Part shown: positions 23,561 to 35,742 of the stretch, one piece after another
Layout: the number at the start of each line of letters is the position of its first letter
Position numbering within the stretch: position 1 is the first letter of the stretch
NCBI RefSeq assembly: GCF_033568475.1
Contig: NC_133123.1
Coordinates: 102,177,228-102,241,227 of the forward strand
Length of the DNA stretch: 64,000 bases
From: Henckelia pumila
Taxonomy: Eukaryota; Streptophyta; Magnoliopsida; Lamiales; Gesneriaceae
Direction of reading: 5' to 3'
Translations under genes and position numbers: made by a program
The notes under the pieces: generated by a model
Told to the model about the DNA's origin: nothing
Database searches by the model: none
The model's input: only the letters and a program-made list of their open reading frames with translations

Positions 23561-25046
23561 CCCTTGCCCAGAAAATTTTAGAACATGGAATGCCTTTCCT
23601 TACAAACTCAATCCAATCAATAATCATAACAACATGCATCAATCCAAATTCAAACATAATCTTGACTACTCGATACAACAAGATACAACCAAGGTTTGAG
23701 TCTAGTAATTACTTCAAAACATAACTAGATTCGCATGCATTACAAAACATCAAAAGTTTGAATACATTCGACTTCTAAAAAACCAAGCCTCACTTCTAAT
23801 CTCTCGATCCTCTATCCACGTGGTCTCTGACTGGTACCTGCCCCACCTGTTGCCTAGTACACATACAAACAAAGACAACAACCGGATAATCCGGTGAGAA
23901 TTGATATTCCCAGTAAAAGAGACTAACATGCTATCAAATAAGCATATCAAGTCATAATATGAATTCATTCTTCATATAATCAATTAATCCAATCAAGTAC
24001 TGAATTAAAATAATATGCATGTCTTTAAAACTTCTGGATTATCAGACTCATATAATCGAATGAAATTCTTCTATTCTTTCTTTCTTTCTTCGGTTTGGGA
24101 TCCCGAGGTTAAAACATCCTACAATCACACCGACTTCCCTCTCGAGGTGGACGAGGCATATTTTAATACTCTAGATTCCAGAGCATTATAGTGAGTTAAA
24201 CAACGAAGTAGTAAATCGCCTACCAAGTCACTCGACTACAATCTCTAGATCGTCTAATTCAAAATGAATAATCAATTCGGCTCAATATGAATACACATGA
24301 ATTTAATGCATTCAAATAACAATTCAGACATATATTCAAATAAGCACATAAGCACATAAACATGCAATATGTGATTTCTTCTAGGACACTCGAATCAATT
24401 CGGATTCGAGTTAATCGTCCTATTCCATTCCAAAGTAATCTTATACCTTTCTTCGTGTTGTTCACAGTCGTCGATCTGTAAAACAACAATTCTCAATCAA
24501 AGTTCCTTCAATCAAAATCTATCCAAATCCATCGAGAAATAAAAAATAACATCGACACTATACCGGCTCAACTCTTCCAACTGATCAAAGCTGTAAGGCT
24601 CTCAACTTCCAGGACTTCAAATCAATCTATCAGAAGAAGTCATAGTGATCAAAATCGATATCAAAACTCATATTAAACTCGGTATAACTCAAAACATCAA
24701 ACCGATATCCAAATCTCAAACTGACGGCATAACGGCTAAAACTGATCAAACCAAAAATGCAGACAGCAAAAAAACAACTCAATAAACTCATTCCAATCCT
24801 CAAACCTCAATTTCAACACAATCCCAACACATCACAAAATCAAGGTTTTCGAAAATAATAAGAAAAATCATAACAATTCCGAACATCGCTGTATTTCAAA
24901 AATCGACAGATAATAAACGACCAGAACTCTGTCAAGAACAACATACTCGAATCTCGAACGATTCTAACAACATCCAAAAACTAGAATGTATTCGATCGTA
25001 GAAAAACTTACGATATAACGGAGCTCACGTTGCAGTGATCGCTAAA

Positions 25047-25051
25047 CTGCC
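25047..25051. repeat. Target-site duplication of A (left copy), ctgcc
   Basis: ctgcc precedes the left LTR of A and is repeated after the right LTR at 33943-33947. Removing one copy with A restores gctaaactgccttcagaa, which is read uninterrupted in the other D LTR near 18040. Confidence 0.96.
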
Positions 25052-26899
25052 TGTTGGAGAACTGCGGCGATCAGATCAATCAGGATTGATACCCGGTGCA
25101 GCGCAAGTTTTAAAAATTTTATATGGAACGATTCCATAATGGGTATCAACCTTACGATTAAATTGTGTGTGTGTAAAAATTAAATAACGATTATAAATTT
25201 TTACCTTTAATCTCGAATCGAGATTTTTGGACACCAACAGATTGCTCTGCTCTTGTTGTATATCCCTGGAACTGATGGACGAACTGTTCTTCAATCAGGT
25301 CCACGAACGGATATTTAATCCCTCTGATAGATTGCACTAGAAAATCTATCAGAAGTTTCTACGAAGAGATTAACGAATTTGATCCGTTAAACCAGACTGC
25401 AATTCAAAATTCACAGACTGGATTTTCCGAGCAGAGGGGAGAAGGGGGGCGGCCACTATTGAGAGAAAAATACTAGGGTTTTCGAAAATTGTGACCTGTT
25501 GTTTGTAATTTCTGTACTGCAATAACTTATTTATAATGTAGGCCACTAACAGCTTAGGGCCCATTAGTCATAAGTTCAAGCCCGACAAGCAAAGCCCGCA
25601 TGTTCAGAAATTAATATAAAATTCATCGTGACTTCGATTGATAAACCGATTTCACCAATGTGCACAGAAACCATTTCTGCACCTTTTAAAGTCAAGATAA
25701 ATTTTTCTGAATCCGAATTCAGTGATTTCCAAAAATGCCCATCCCTATGTCATTTTAGGAAATCTTACTCCTCTACTCATAATTAAGAAGTCCAACTTCT
25801 TTGTTCATTAAATTTAACTCTTTAAATTTAACTATCTCAACGGGGATTAAAAATCCATTACTCTGTGTGACCCTCAATGGTTCAGGGATACAGCTAGCCG
25901 TGGGCTCACAACTCCTTGTGACTCGGAACAACAATTTCCGACTTGCCCATCGAATCATGGTAAGAGCGCCTAGCAACATCGCCCCATGATTCCCTAGGTA
26001 TCACTGATAGTACCTGCAAGAACCAATAGATTTTGGTTAACGTACAGTACGGTCCCTTCATCCATATATCCCGATCGAATCAACAACCATTGGTAAATCG
26101 AGAGTCGTTCGAGATTCGATAACTATGCAATACATCTTGAAGATCAAATAGTGACATCGCATGTGTTACTAAGAAATCATTTCTTAAAACACATCATGTA
26201 CTCTGGCCAGAGATTCGTCACACTAATATCTCCTCAGATCGCATAGGATATCCACACTCGCAAGTATGTGGTGAATCCTTGATAACAAAGCATCGACTCC
26301 TATATGTGTTGTAACTGTACCCAATCCCGACACCTGATGACCCCAATAGAGTCGGTAAACGAGTCAAAGCACAGTACTAGCATATAGAGTCTCAATGATG
26401 TTTCAAGTAGTAAGGACTAATGGTGTACAACCAAAACCGCGGACTTTATCCACTCGATAAGTGATAACCACTTGGAAAGTCCGGATAGGGTAGTTCGATC
26501 ATTCATCGTATGAATATCCATTTGCATGCTTCGAACATCTCTATGTTCCTTACCAATGAAACGTGGTACTCTGCATCGCAAATGCTAGTCTCAAACTCGA
26601 GCGATCCTTATCCTTATTATCGGACGGCTCAATCGACTAGGAACAGTTTAGAATATACAGTGACTATAAGATGTGTTTCATGATAGACATCCCCATGTTC
26701 TACCATATCTTACATACACTATAGTATATTCAAGGTCTTTATCAAAACAACAATAGTATATCACAATATAACAATATGAAGAAAGATAAAGTCATTGCCA
26801 TTAATAAAAGTGTAAATAATATTAAACAAAAGATTGTTTATACAAAGAGTCATCAAAGCCCTTAGCCACAAGTTGGCTCACCGGGCACCCACTCTTTCA
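25052..26899 (-). repeat. 3' LTR of A (1848 bp)
   Basis: It runs tgttggagaa to ctctttca on the plus strand, so TG...CA in either direction. It is the same length as the right copy. ORFs of 60-70 codons inside are shared by all copies because the LTRs are related; none shows a domain. Confidence 0.95.
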
Positions 26900-26912
26900 A
26901 TCTCCCACTTGC
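26900..26912 (-). promoter_or_regulatory. Polypurine tract of A
   Basis: atctcccacttgc on the plus strand gives gcaagtgggagat on the sense strand, directly next to the 3' LTR. Confidence 0.85.
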
Positions 26913-26913
26913 C

Positions 26914-29900
26914 CTATAGCCAACTAGTCATTCTACGTAGACCCATTGCTTCGCGATGTTTGTCAAATAATGGTCTTGGCAAGGGCTTAGTAAGTGGATC
27001 AGCGATATTGTCTGCAGAGGCCACTCTTTCGACAGTGATGTCTCCTCTTTCCACAATCTCCCGGATGATGTGGTATTTTCTCAGTACGTGTTTGGATCTT
27101 TGATGAGACCTTGGTTCCTTTTCCTGAGCAACGTCACCCGTGTTGTCACAGTACACCGGGACTGGACCAACAACTTCAGGAATAACGCCCAACTCTTGGA
27201 CGAAATTCCTCATTCAAACGGCCTCTTTAGCAGCAGCTGATGCTGCAATGTATTCTGCCTCAGTGGTGGAATCCGCTGTGGTATCCTGCTTGGAACTCTT
27301 CCAAGAGACAGCACCGCCATTGAGCATGAACACAAATCCAGAGGTTGACTTCGAGTCATCCACGTCACTTTGGAAGCTAGAGTCGGTATAGCCTTCCAAT
27401 TTTAGTTCTCTTCCTCCATATACCATGAACATATTCTTAGTCCTTCGTAAGTACTTAAGAATGTCCTTCACGGCTTTCCAATGCATTTGACCGGGATTAG
27501 CTTGATATCTGCTCGTGACACTCAGAGCAAATGCTACATCCGGTCTGGTAGATATCATCCCATACATGATACTACCTATGGCTGACGCATATGGTACATG
27601 TGTCATTTTCTCTATCTCTTCATCAGTCTTGGGACACATAGACTTGGATGGAGAAACTCCATGACACATGGGTAGATGTCCTCTCTTGGACCCATCCATT
27701 GAAAACCGTTTTAATATGGTGTCGATGTAGGTTGACTGAGTGAGTCCTATCATTCTCTTAGATCTATCTCTATAGATCTGTATCCCTAGAATATAGGATG
27801 CCTCACCCAAATCCTTCATCGAGAATCTACCTGATAACCATATCTTTGTTGACTGCAACATCCCTACGTCATTCCCAATGAGTAGGATGTCATCAACATA
27901 AAGTACTAAGAATGTCACAACATCCTTAACTACTTTCTTGTACACGCATGGTTCCTCCGGGTTCTTGATGAAACCAAAATCCTTTATTGTTTCATCAAAT
28001 TTCTGGTTCCAACTTCTTGATGCTTGTTTTAGACCATAAATTGATCTCTGAAGCTTGCATACCTTATGCTCGCTTCCCATGGATGTGTACCCCTCAGGCT
28101 GCTTCATATATATTTCTTCCTTAATGTCTCCATTAAGAAAAGCAGTCTTCACATCCATTTGCCATATCTCATAGTCATACCACGAAGCTATGGCAATAAG
28201 GATTCTTATGGACTTGAACATTGCAACTGGTGAAAAGGTTTCATCATAGTCAACTCCTTGTCTTTGAGTATAACCTTTCGCCACCAATCGCGCCTTGTAG
28301 GTCAATACCTTACCATCAGGCCCAAGCTTTCTCTTGTAGATCCATTTACACCCTATTGGAACAATTCCATTGGGAGGATCTACTAAAGACCAAACTTGGT
28401 TTGTATGCATCGAATCTATTTCCGACTGCATAGCTTCAAGCCATAAATTTGAATCCACATCAGAAATTGCTTCCTTGAAGTTTCTTGGATCACATCCAAC
28501 ATCGGGTTCATCTTGATCCCCTTCAAGAAGAAGACCATATCGAATAGGAGGTCTAGAAGTCCTCTCGGATCTTCTAGGTACAGGCATGTCTATCAATGGT
28601 TCCTGAGGTGTAGGATCGTTATTTTGTATTTCGGGTTCTTCTCGAATTTCTTCGAGTTCCATCATCTCGCCTTTCTTATCCAATAAGAACTCCTTCTCCA
28701 AGAAGGTGGCATTTCTTGAAACAAACACCTTTGTTTCAGCAGGATAATAGAAATAATATCCGATTGAATTCTTCGGATACCCTACAAAATAACATAAGCT
28801 GGATCGACTATCCAACTTATCTCCCACTGTCCGCTTCACGTAAGCAGGACATCCCCAAATCCTCAAGTACGAATACTTAGGAGCTTTGCCATTCCATAAC
28901 TCGTATGGTGTTTTGTCCACTGCTTTAGTGTGGACGTTGTTTAACAACAATACCGCCGTTTCAAGCGCATAGCCCCAAAACAAAGGTGGAAGCTCAGTGA
29001 AGCTCATCATGGACCGAACCATGTCCAACAAAGTTCGATTACGACGCTCCGATACACCATTAAGTTGTGGTGTCATAGGAGGAGTCCACTGAGAGAGAAT
29101 CCCATTCTCTTTCAGATAGTCCAAAAACTCGATACTTAAGTATTCTCCACCTCGATCCGATCGAAGTGCTTTAATAATTTTACCTAGCTTGTTTTCTACT
29201 TCAGCCTTGAATTCTTTGAACTTTTTAAATGCTTCAGACTTATATTTCATTAAATATAAATACTCATACCTAGAATAATCATCAGTAAAGGTAATGAAGT
29301 AGGTGTGGCCATATTGAGTACCAACTCTAAATGGACCACAAACATCTGTATGGATCAAATCCAACAGATTTTGACTATGCTCAGGTTTCCCCTTAAAAGG
29401 AGATTTAGTCATTTTTCCTTTCAGGCAGGATTCACAAGTAGGTAGAGAGTTAATATCAGACATATCAAACATGCCCTCTCCCACTAGCTTGTTCATCCTC
29501 CTTGAGGAAATATGACCTAGCCTAGCATGCCAAAGGTTTGCCGGGTTTTGGCTATCGATTTTCCTTTTGTTTGTTGTTGCCGGTTTATCAACATAATTTA
29601 TTGGAACGTCATTTAGTTTTAAGTTATATAGATCATTTTCAAGTTGTCCATTTCCAATCAAACATTCATTCTTGTAAATATTGCAAATCCCATTCACAAA
29701 ATTGTAAGAATAACCATCTCTATCAAGCATAGAAACAAAAATAATGTTTTTAATCAAATCCGGAACAAATAAAACATCTCTCAAAAGTAACTTAAAACCG
29801 TTCTGCAAAATTAAATAAATATCTCCCACAGCTTTAGCTTCAACTCTGGAACCATTTCCGAGCCTCAGCTGGGTCTCACCCATTCTAAGCCTGCGACTTC

Positions 29901-30018
29901 TTGTCATCATTTGCAACTCATTGCAAATATGAGATCTACATCTGATATCCAATACCCAAGAAGTAGTATTAAGAAAAACATTTATTTCAATGTAAAACAT
30001 ACCCTTTGCAGTTCGCAA
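26914..30018 (-). pseudogene. Element A pol: protease, integrase, RT, RNase H
   Basis: A single frame covers 934 codons. The protease site reads LDIRCRSHIC instead of the DTGCGSHIC expected for the lineage. The pre-integrase LWHARLGHIS comes next, then integrase with HTDVCGPF, SDRGGEYLS and VSERRNRTL (D, D, E present). RT follows with MDVKTAFLNG and the catalytic YVDDILL, then RNase H with SKSTSGFVF and TTEAEYIAAS. A TGA at 27211-27213, where B has TGG, cuts off the last 99 codons (ending KHVLRKYHIIRE..TKPLP). Integrase and RT look complete. The protease is probably inactive because the catalytic-loop glycine is arginine, in both A and B. Confidence 0.95.
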
Positions 30019-30335
30019 CTGCTCGAGGTATTTCTTGCAGTTACGTTTTCAATGACCGGGTTTCTTGCAGTAATGGCAAACTTGTTTAGACTTGTCCAAT
30101 TTTGCATGTAACATTTTGCCTTGAGATCATGGTCCAACCATTTCTCTAGTTCGGCCAACCTTTCGGCAGTTACATTAGCCGGGGCTGTTTTCGGGGAAGC
30201 CTTTTCTAACACTTAGAAACTCTTTTCCGAACTTAGGACAATCTTGACTTTATGGAACCATTCCGTATAGTTGCGCCAGAAAGTTTGTTTTGTTCGAGAA
30301 CATGTGGATTACGAATTCATTGTAATGAAATACTG
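30019..30335 (-). pseudogene. Element A gag remnant with internal deletion
   Basis: The N-terminal gag region is readable (YTEWFHKVKIVLSSEKSF), then a TAA, then VLEKASPKTAPANVTAERLAE and KWLDHDLKAKCYM. This is followed, in another frame, by a zinc knuckle (CHYCKKPGH, stop, KRNC). In Angela-type gag about 200 residues of capsid lie between KCYML and the knuckle; here they are absent. B has the same TAA and the same deletion junction. In A the tryptophan of the knuckle is a TGA. Confidence 0.85.
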
Positions 30336-31373
30336 AGTTGAAACAGACAATAATCGATGATTGTTTAATGAATTTACTAAGACATAAAATAGGCGAAATT
30401 TATTTTATGAATCTCACTCCCACTATTTTAACGATTTCACTACCCTCTAGTGAAAACGGGAAACTGTTTTTCTTAGTGAGAACATGGAGTCTAATTGACA
30501 AACTATGGTCCCGAATAATATCAGCCAACCATAATTTTCAAAAGGTAGAGCCCAATTGCTTCCAAAGCAACCTCCATGTTTTTACCTCATGTCCAATAAG
30601 GGCCCAATAATATGACGCCATTTATTGTGACATGTCAAGATGACCCATCAATATTATGTTGTGATGGACGGTCGCCATGTGGATCCCCCAATAATATGAG
30701 CCGATCCCATGGGAGTTCCACCCAACTTACAACATGTGTCGATCCAATGTACAGCTTTCCGACGAACGGGCCCCCCCAATAATATGAGCCGGACCGTATC
30801 CGCGGGTAGCATCTCATACATTGATCGTTGATGGAAGGTAGGAACATTTAAACAAATTTAAATTTCCTTTATTTATCTTGATATCAATTTTAAATCATAT
30901 TTAAAATGAGGGATTTTAATTTTGAAAATTTGTCTCATCATTTTTAAAATTTTGTATGCTTGCCGGATTCACACAATTTTGTCTAAAACATGCATACAAC
31001 AATAATATCACATATTATATAGGATGATCGATTCCATTTCTAATCGACCCGTGGTTGCCAATCACGAGTCTTAGTCCAATCCTAGGTAATATGCAGTATG
31101 CAATGCAATCCTATTACATTTTGCTTCCAATTTACATTTTTTCTGTCTTTATTGTCTGCTGGGCCCACCTCCATCTTCAAATCTTCATCTCCCACTAAAT
31201 CTAATGTATTTACAATAAATAACAATGACAAGTAGGGGATACATTTTTAAGGGGTGGGAACGGGCCATAAACCAAGCCCACTTTTATTACATATGACAAT
31301 TCATATTGGGCCATAAACCAGACCCATAATTAATTTATTGGATAACATGCAATGGAAATTTAAATTTAAAAGG

Positions 31374-31522
31374 ATAAAATCATATTTTATATATAAAATC
31401 TTATTTTACATACAAAATCATATTTTATCTTTTTATCAAATAAAATCATATTTTATCTATAAAATCCAATTTTATACATAAAATCATATTTTACTCAATA
31501 TATCCATAAGATCATATCTTAT
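31374..31522. repeat. AT-rich palindrome array in A leader
   Basis: Seven units of ataaaat, a 3-nt loop (cat, ctt or cca) and attttat start at 31374, 31393, 31412, 31440, 31459, 31478 and 31506. The spacing is 19, 19, 28, 19, 19, 28. In the last unit both arms change together (ataagat and atcttat). B has the same seven at about 59840-59978. Confidence 0.85.
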
Positions 31523-31800
31523 CATCAATTGTACCAAAAATAATTAATTTCAAAATTCAATTTAACGGATAAAATATTTAAATTTTCCAAAAATTCAAAT
31601 TTATCCAAAAATCAATTTTAAAATTTTCGGACTCGAACAATTCGATCCGACGCCTCGTGGACCAATCAAAAACAATTTTCGATCGGACCAAAAATAGAAT
31701 TTTAACATATTAAAATTTAATTTAAAAATTAAAAAATTAATTTTTCCCGCGGGCCGCCCGGGACATTCCCGGGCTGCCCGCGCCCTAATGGGGTCGGGCC

Positions 31801-31963
31801 GGGCAGCCCGGCTGCCCCTAGGGCAGCGATCACATCGCTGCCCTGCGCAGCGCCCAGCGCTGCGCTGGGCAGCGCCGTGCGCCGCCCTGTGCAGCGCCCA
31901 GCGCTGCGCAGGGCAGCGACCATCGCTGCCCCCCCCCCCCTGGGCAGCGATCCAATCGCTGCC
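31801..31963. repeat. GC-rich 22-nt palindrome array in A leader
   Basis: After a related palindrome at 31801, units start at 31821, 31845, 31867, 31889, 31911 and 31942. Most have 9- to 10-nt arms around a 3-nt loop, such as arm gggcagcgat with complement atcgctgccc. The period is 22 nt in the core. B has about twice as many units. Confidence 0.88.
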
Positions 31964-32081
31964 TGGGTTTTTGCCCAAAATTTTTTTTTTTATTTTTAAA
32001 ATATTTATTTTGTTTCAAAAACCGAGGCTTAAAAATTTTTTTTACAATCGATTAATTTAATCGCTTGATCTGAGCAACCTG

Positions 32082-32093
32082 GCTCTGATACCA
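32082..32093 (-). promoter_or_regulatory. Primer-binding site of A (tRNA-iMet)
   Basis: The sense strand reads tggtatcagagc, one base after the 5' LTR end. Confidence 0.92.
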
Positions 32094-32094
32094 C

Positions 32095-33942
32095 TGTTGG
32101 AGAACTGCGGCGATCAGATCAATCAGGATTGATACCCGGTGCAGCGGAAGTTTTAAAAATTTTATATGGAACGATTCCATAATGGGTATCAACCTTACGA
32201 TTAAATTGTGTGTGTGTAAAAATTAAATAACGATTATAAATTTTTACCTTTAATCTCGAATCGAGATTTTTGGACACCAACAGATTGCTCTGCTCTTGTT
32301 GTATATCCCTGGAACTGATGGACGAACTGTTCTTCAATCAGGTCCACGAACGGATATTTAATCCCTCTGATAGATTGCACTAGAAAATCTATCAGAAGTT
32401 TCTATGAAGAGATTAACGAATTTGATCCGTTAAACCAGACTGCAATTCAAAATTCACAGACTGGATTTTCCGAGCAGAGGGGAGAAAGGGGGCGGCCACT
32501 ATTGAGAGAAAAATACTAGGGTTTTCGAAAATTGTGACCTGTTGTTTGTAATTTCTGTACTGCAATAACTTATTTATAATGTAGGCCACTAACAGCTTAG
32601 GGCCCATTAGTCATAAGTTCAAGCCCGACAAGCAAAGCCCGCATGTTCAGAAATTAATATAAAATTCATCGTGACTCCGATTGATAAACCGATTTCACCA
32701 ATGTGCACAGAAACCATTTCTGCACCTTTTAAAGTCAAGATAAATTTTTCTGAATCCGAATTCAGTGATTTCCAAAAATGCCCATCCCTATGTCATTTTA
32801 GGAAATCTTACTCCTCTACTCATAATTAAGAAGTCCAACTTCTTTGTTCATTAAATTTAACTCTTTAAATTTGACTATCTCAACGAGGATTAAAAATCCA
32901 TTACTCTGTGTGACCCTCAATGGTTCAGGGATACAGCTAGCCGTGGGCTCACAACTCCTTGTGACTCGGAACAACAATTTCCGACTTGCCCATCGAATCA
33001 TGCTAAGAGCGCCTAGCAACATCGCCCCATGATTCCCTAGGTATCACTGATAGTGCCTGCAAGAACCAATAGATTTTGGTTAACGTACAGTACGGTCCCT
33101 TCATCCATATATCCCGATCGAATCAACAACCATTGGTAAATCGAGAGTCGTTCAAGATTCAATAACTATGTAATACATCTTGAAGATCAAATAGTGACAT
33201 CGCATGTGTTACCAAGAAACCATTTCTTAAAACACATCATGTACTCTGGCCAGAGATTCGTCACACTAATATCTCCTCAGATCGCATAGGATATCCACAC
33301 TCGCAAGTATGTGGTGAATCCTTGACAACAAAGCATCGACTCCTATATGTGTTGTAACTGTACCCAATCCCGACACCTGATGACCCCAATAGAGTCGGTA
33401 AACGAGTCAAAGCACAGTACTAGCATATAGAGTCTCAATGATGTTTCAAGTAGTAAGGACTAATGGTGTACAACCAAAACCGCGGACTTTATCCACTCGA
33501 TAAGTGATAACCACTTGGAAAGTCCGGATAGGGTAGTTCGATCATTCATCGTATGAATATCCATTTGCATGCTTCGAACATCTCTATGTTCCTTACCAAT
33601 GAAACGTGGTACTCTGCATCGCAAATGCTAGTCTCAAACTCGAGCGATCCTTATCCTTATTATCGGACGGCTCAATCGACTAGGAACAGTTTAGAATATA
33701 CAGTGACTATAAGATGTGTTTCATGATAGACATCCCCATGTTCTACCACATCTTACATACACTATAGTATATTCAAGGTCTTTATCAAAACAACAATAGT
33801 ATATCACAATATAACAATATGAAGAAAGATAAAGTCATTGCCATTAATAAAAGTGTAAATAATATTAAACAAAAGATTGTTTATACAAAGAGTCATCAAA
33901 GCCCTTAGCCACAAGTTGGCTCACCGGGCACCCACTCTTTCA
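32095..33942 (-). repeat. 5' LTR of A (1848 bp)
   Basis: It is collinear with 25052-26899. Scattered substitutions were seen, e.g. near 32146, 32404, 32486 and 33003. The TSD copy ctgcc follows. Confidence 0.95.
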
Positions 33943-33947
33943 CTGCC

Positions 33948-34234
33948 TTCAGAAATAGATTCTAACGGCCGGATCGAGCTTGGAATGAAATCACAAATCT
34001 TGGAAACTCATTTGGGTGGGCTTCAATGGAGGAGGCGTGCTTGAGGAAGGAGGAGAAGTAATGGACCAAGTCAAACTAGACAAGAATATATATAAAATCC
34101 ATTATTTGCGTTTTAGTCCTTGAAATTTCCAAAATTTGCAAAAAGGACCCTGATCAAAATTAAGTCGTCTCGTGAACTCTGTAATCTCCGATTAACTCAA
34201 ATAAACTCATTTAAGATAAAAACGGGGCGTTACA
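33948..34234 (-). repeat. 5' LTR of D, proximal part
   Basis: It continues the LTR interrupted at 25051 and ends with the LTR start (tgtaacgccc on the sense strand). A TATA-like ttttatatatattc on the sense strand is at about 34085-34098. E resumes at 34235. Confidence 0.92.
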
Positions 34235-35742
34235 TGTTGTTTTTGATGATTGTGAAGATTTCAAAGGTAAAACTACTGTGGATGATATTGAAGTCTTGCT
34301 GGAAATTTCTCTCGAAGAACACAGTGTTGTACCTGATGTTACAACACCAAGCACAACAATGGTTCCATCTAAAACTGTTCATGAAGAAAATTCTCAAAGT
34401 AATAAGGAAACTGAGTTAATCATTGAAGGACATTCCAAGCAAGATACAAAAGAACCATCCTTCATCACAGATAATTGGAGATGCTCATGGAACTAGGTAA
34501 ACCCGAGCTAAGGACAAAGTGGACTACCATAAGATGGTTAGGTTAGTATGCATGAGTTCCGTGTACTCACAATTAATGCACTCTTGTTTTGTCTCCAATG
34601 TTGAACCTAAAAATGTCAATGATGCTTTGAATGATGAATTTTGGGTAAATGCCATGCATCAGAAACTTGAGCAATTTGTCCAAAATGATGTGTGGTTTTT
34701 GGTTCCACCTCTCGATCATGGGAATGTCATTGGAACAAAATGGATTTTCCAAAAAAAAAAAAACCGTTGAATCAGGAAACATCATTAGGAACAAAGTAAG
34801 GTTGGTTGCTTAAGGGTATAGACAGGTTGAGGGGGTTGATTTTGATGAGACCTTTGCTCCTGTTGCCCGTATTGAGTCAGTCCGACTATTGCTTGCTATT
34901 GCATGTCATATGGGTATAAAATTTTACCAAATGGATGTGAAAAGTGCATTTTTGAATGGTGTTTTAAGTGAATAAGTGTATGTGAAACAACCAAAGGGCT
35001 TTGAGGATCCACATCACTTGAATCACATCTATAAGTTGAAGAAGACACTTTATGGCTTGAAGCAAGCTCCACGAGCATGGTATGGTAGGTTGACTGAATA
35101 TTTGCTGGAAATTGGCTTCAAACGAGTTGAGCTTGACAAAACCCTTTTTATTCAAAAGGCCAAAGGTGAAATTTTTATTTGTCAAGTTTATGTGGATGAC
35201 ATTATCTTTGGTGCTTCTTCTAAAAAGCATGTTGATAATTTTGTTGAATGCATGTCTTACTTTTGAAATGAGCATGGTAGGAGGATTAACTTACTTTCTT
35301 GGATTGTAAGTTAAGAAATTGAGTGATGGTATCTTTCTTTGTCAAAGTAAGTATGCAAATAATTTGGTGAAAACGTTTTGCAAAGAGAATGTTAAGAACA
35401 TGAAAAATCCAATAGGCTCGAGTGAGAAATTGGGAAGACAGTTTTGCGGTTGGTGTTGACAACACCACGTATCGCAGCATGATAGGGAGTCTTTTGTATT
35501 TGACAGCTAGTCATCCTGATATCATGTTAAGTGTGTGTTTATGTGCTAGGTGCCAATCTGATCCAAAGGTAACTAATTAAAAAGCTGTTATGCGTATTTT
35601 GAAATATGTTTCGGGTACATTGGATTTGGGATTGTGGTACACGAAAGAACAAACACTAATCTTGTTGGTTTTAGTGATGCTGATTGGGATGGTGATGTGA
35701 ATGATAGGAATAGTACTACGGGTGGTTTTTTTTTTTATCTTC
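34235..35742 (+). pseudogene. Element E pol: integrase-RT linker, reverse transcriptase, RNase H start
   Basis: The segment opens with VVFDDCEDF, a position well beyond the integrase core in SIRE-type elements, so most of the integrase is missing between 16799 and 34235. RT motifs follow: [45 protein letters not shown] and the catalytic YVDDIIFG. RNase H begins with ASHPDIMLSVCLCARC and breaks off at 35742, where the LTR of F starts. Damage includes a TAA at 34973-34975, an A-run frameshift near 34750 and another near 35265. Confidence 0.87.

Larger units (their letters stand above)
23263..25051 (-). repeat. 5' LTR of D, distal part (split by A)
   Basis: The segment runs from the LTR end (gaggcctcaca on the sense strand) to the insertion site of A. 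The remainder is at 33948-34234. Joined at the ctgcc duplication the LTR is about 2.08 kb. It retains ~395 nt (24310-24704) missing from the left LTR. Confidence 0.92.
30336..32081 (-). other. Leader of element A: no gene, structured repeats
   Basis: The 1.75 kb between the primer site and gag has no credible ORF. It holds three copies of ccaataatatgagccg (near 30604, 30688 and 30775), an AT-rich palindrome array (31374-31522) and a GC-rich palindrome array (31801-31963). The same order is found in B at 58681-60687. Alanine/arginine-rich ORFs over the GC-rich part are by-products of its composition. Confidence 0.85.
25052..33942 (-). mobile_element. Element A: Angela/BARE-type copia, 8891 bp
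   Basis: Two 1848-bp LTRs, a 5-bp duplication, a primer site complementary to initiator tRNA-Met and a polypurine tract define a complete insertion on the minus strand. The internal region holds a broken gag remnant and an almost intact pol in the order protease, integrase, RT, RNase H. Integrase and RT motifs and the 1.85-kb LTR fit the Angela/BARE lineage. I count about 15 differences between the LTRs by eye, so the insertion is fairly recent. Confidence 0.95.
16800..34234 (-). mobile_element. Element D: Tekay-type chromovirus, nearly full length, carrying A
   Basis: On the minus strand: 5' LTR (34234 down to 23263, split by element A), primer site, gag, protease, RT, RNase H, integrase, chromodomain, polypurine tract and 3' LTR (18338 down to 16800, truncated). 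It is the same family as C. It sits inside element E, but no target duplication can be seen because the outer end of the left LTR and a large part of the E integrase are missing. All domains are recognisable; several TAG stops and small deletions inactivate it. Confidence 0.9.

Noticed and set aside
31601..31978. Alanine/arginine/proline-rich ORFs on both strands over the GC-rich array of A (also 60164-60674 in B)
   Set aside because: The repeats are GC-rich palindromes with a 22-nt period, which keeps several frames open on both strands; no domain and no conservation of one frame between A and B.
32082..32093. tRNA genes at the tggtatcagagc sites
   Set aside because: Only about 12-13 nt match the tRNA 3' end and each site abuts an LTR, so they are primer-binding sites.
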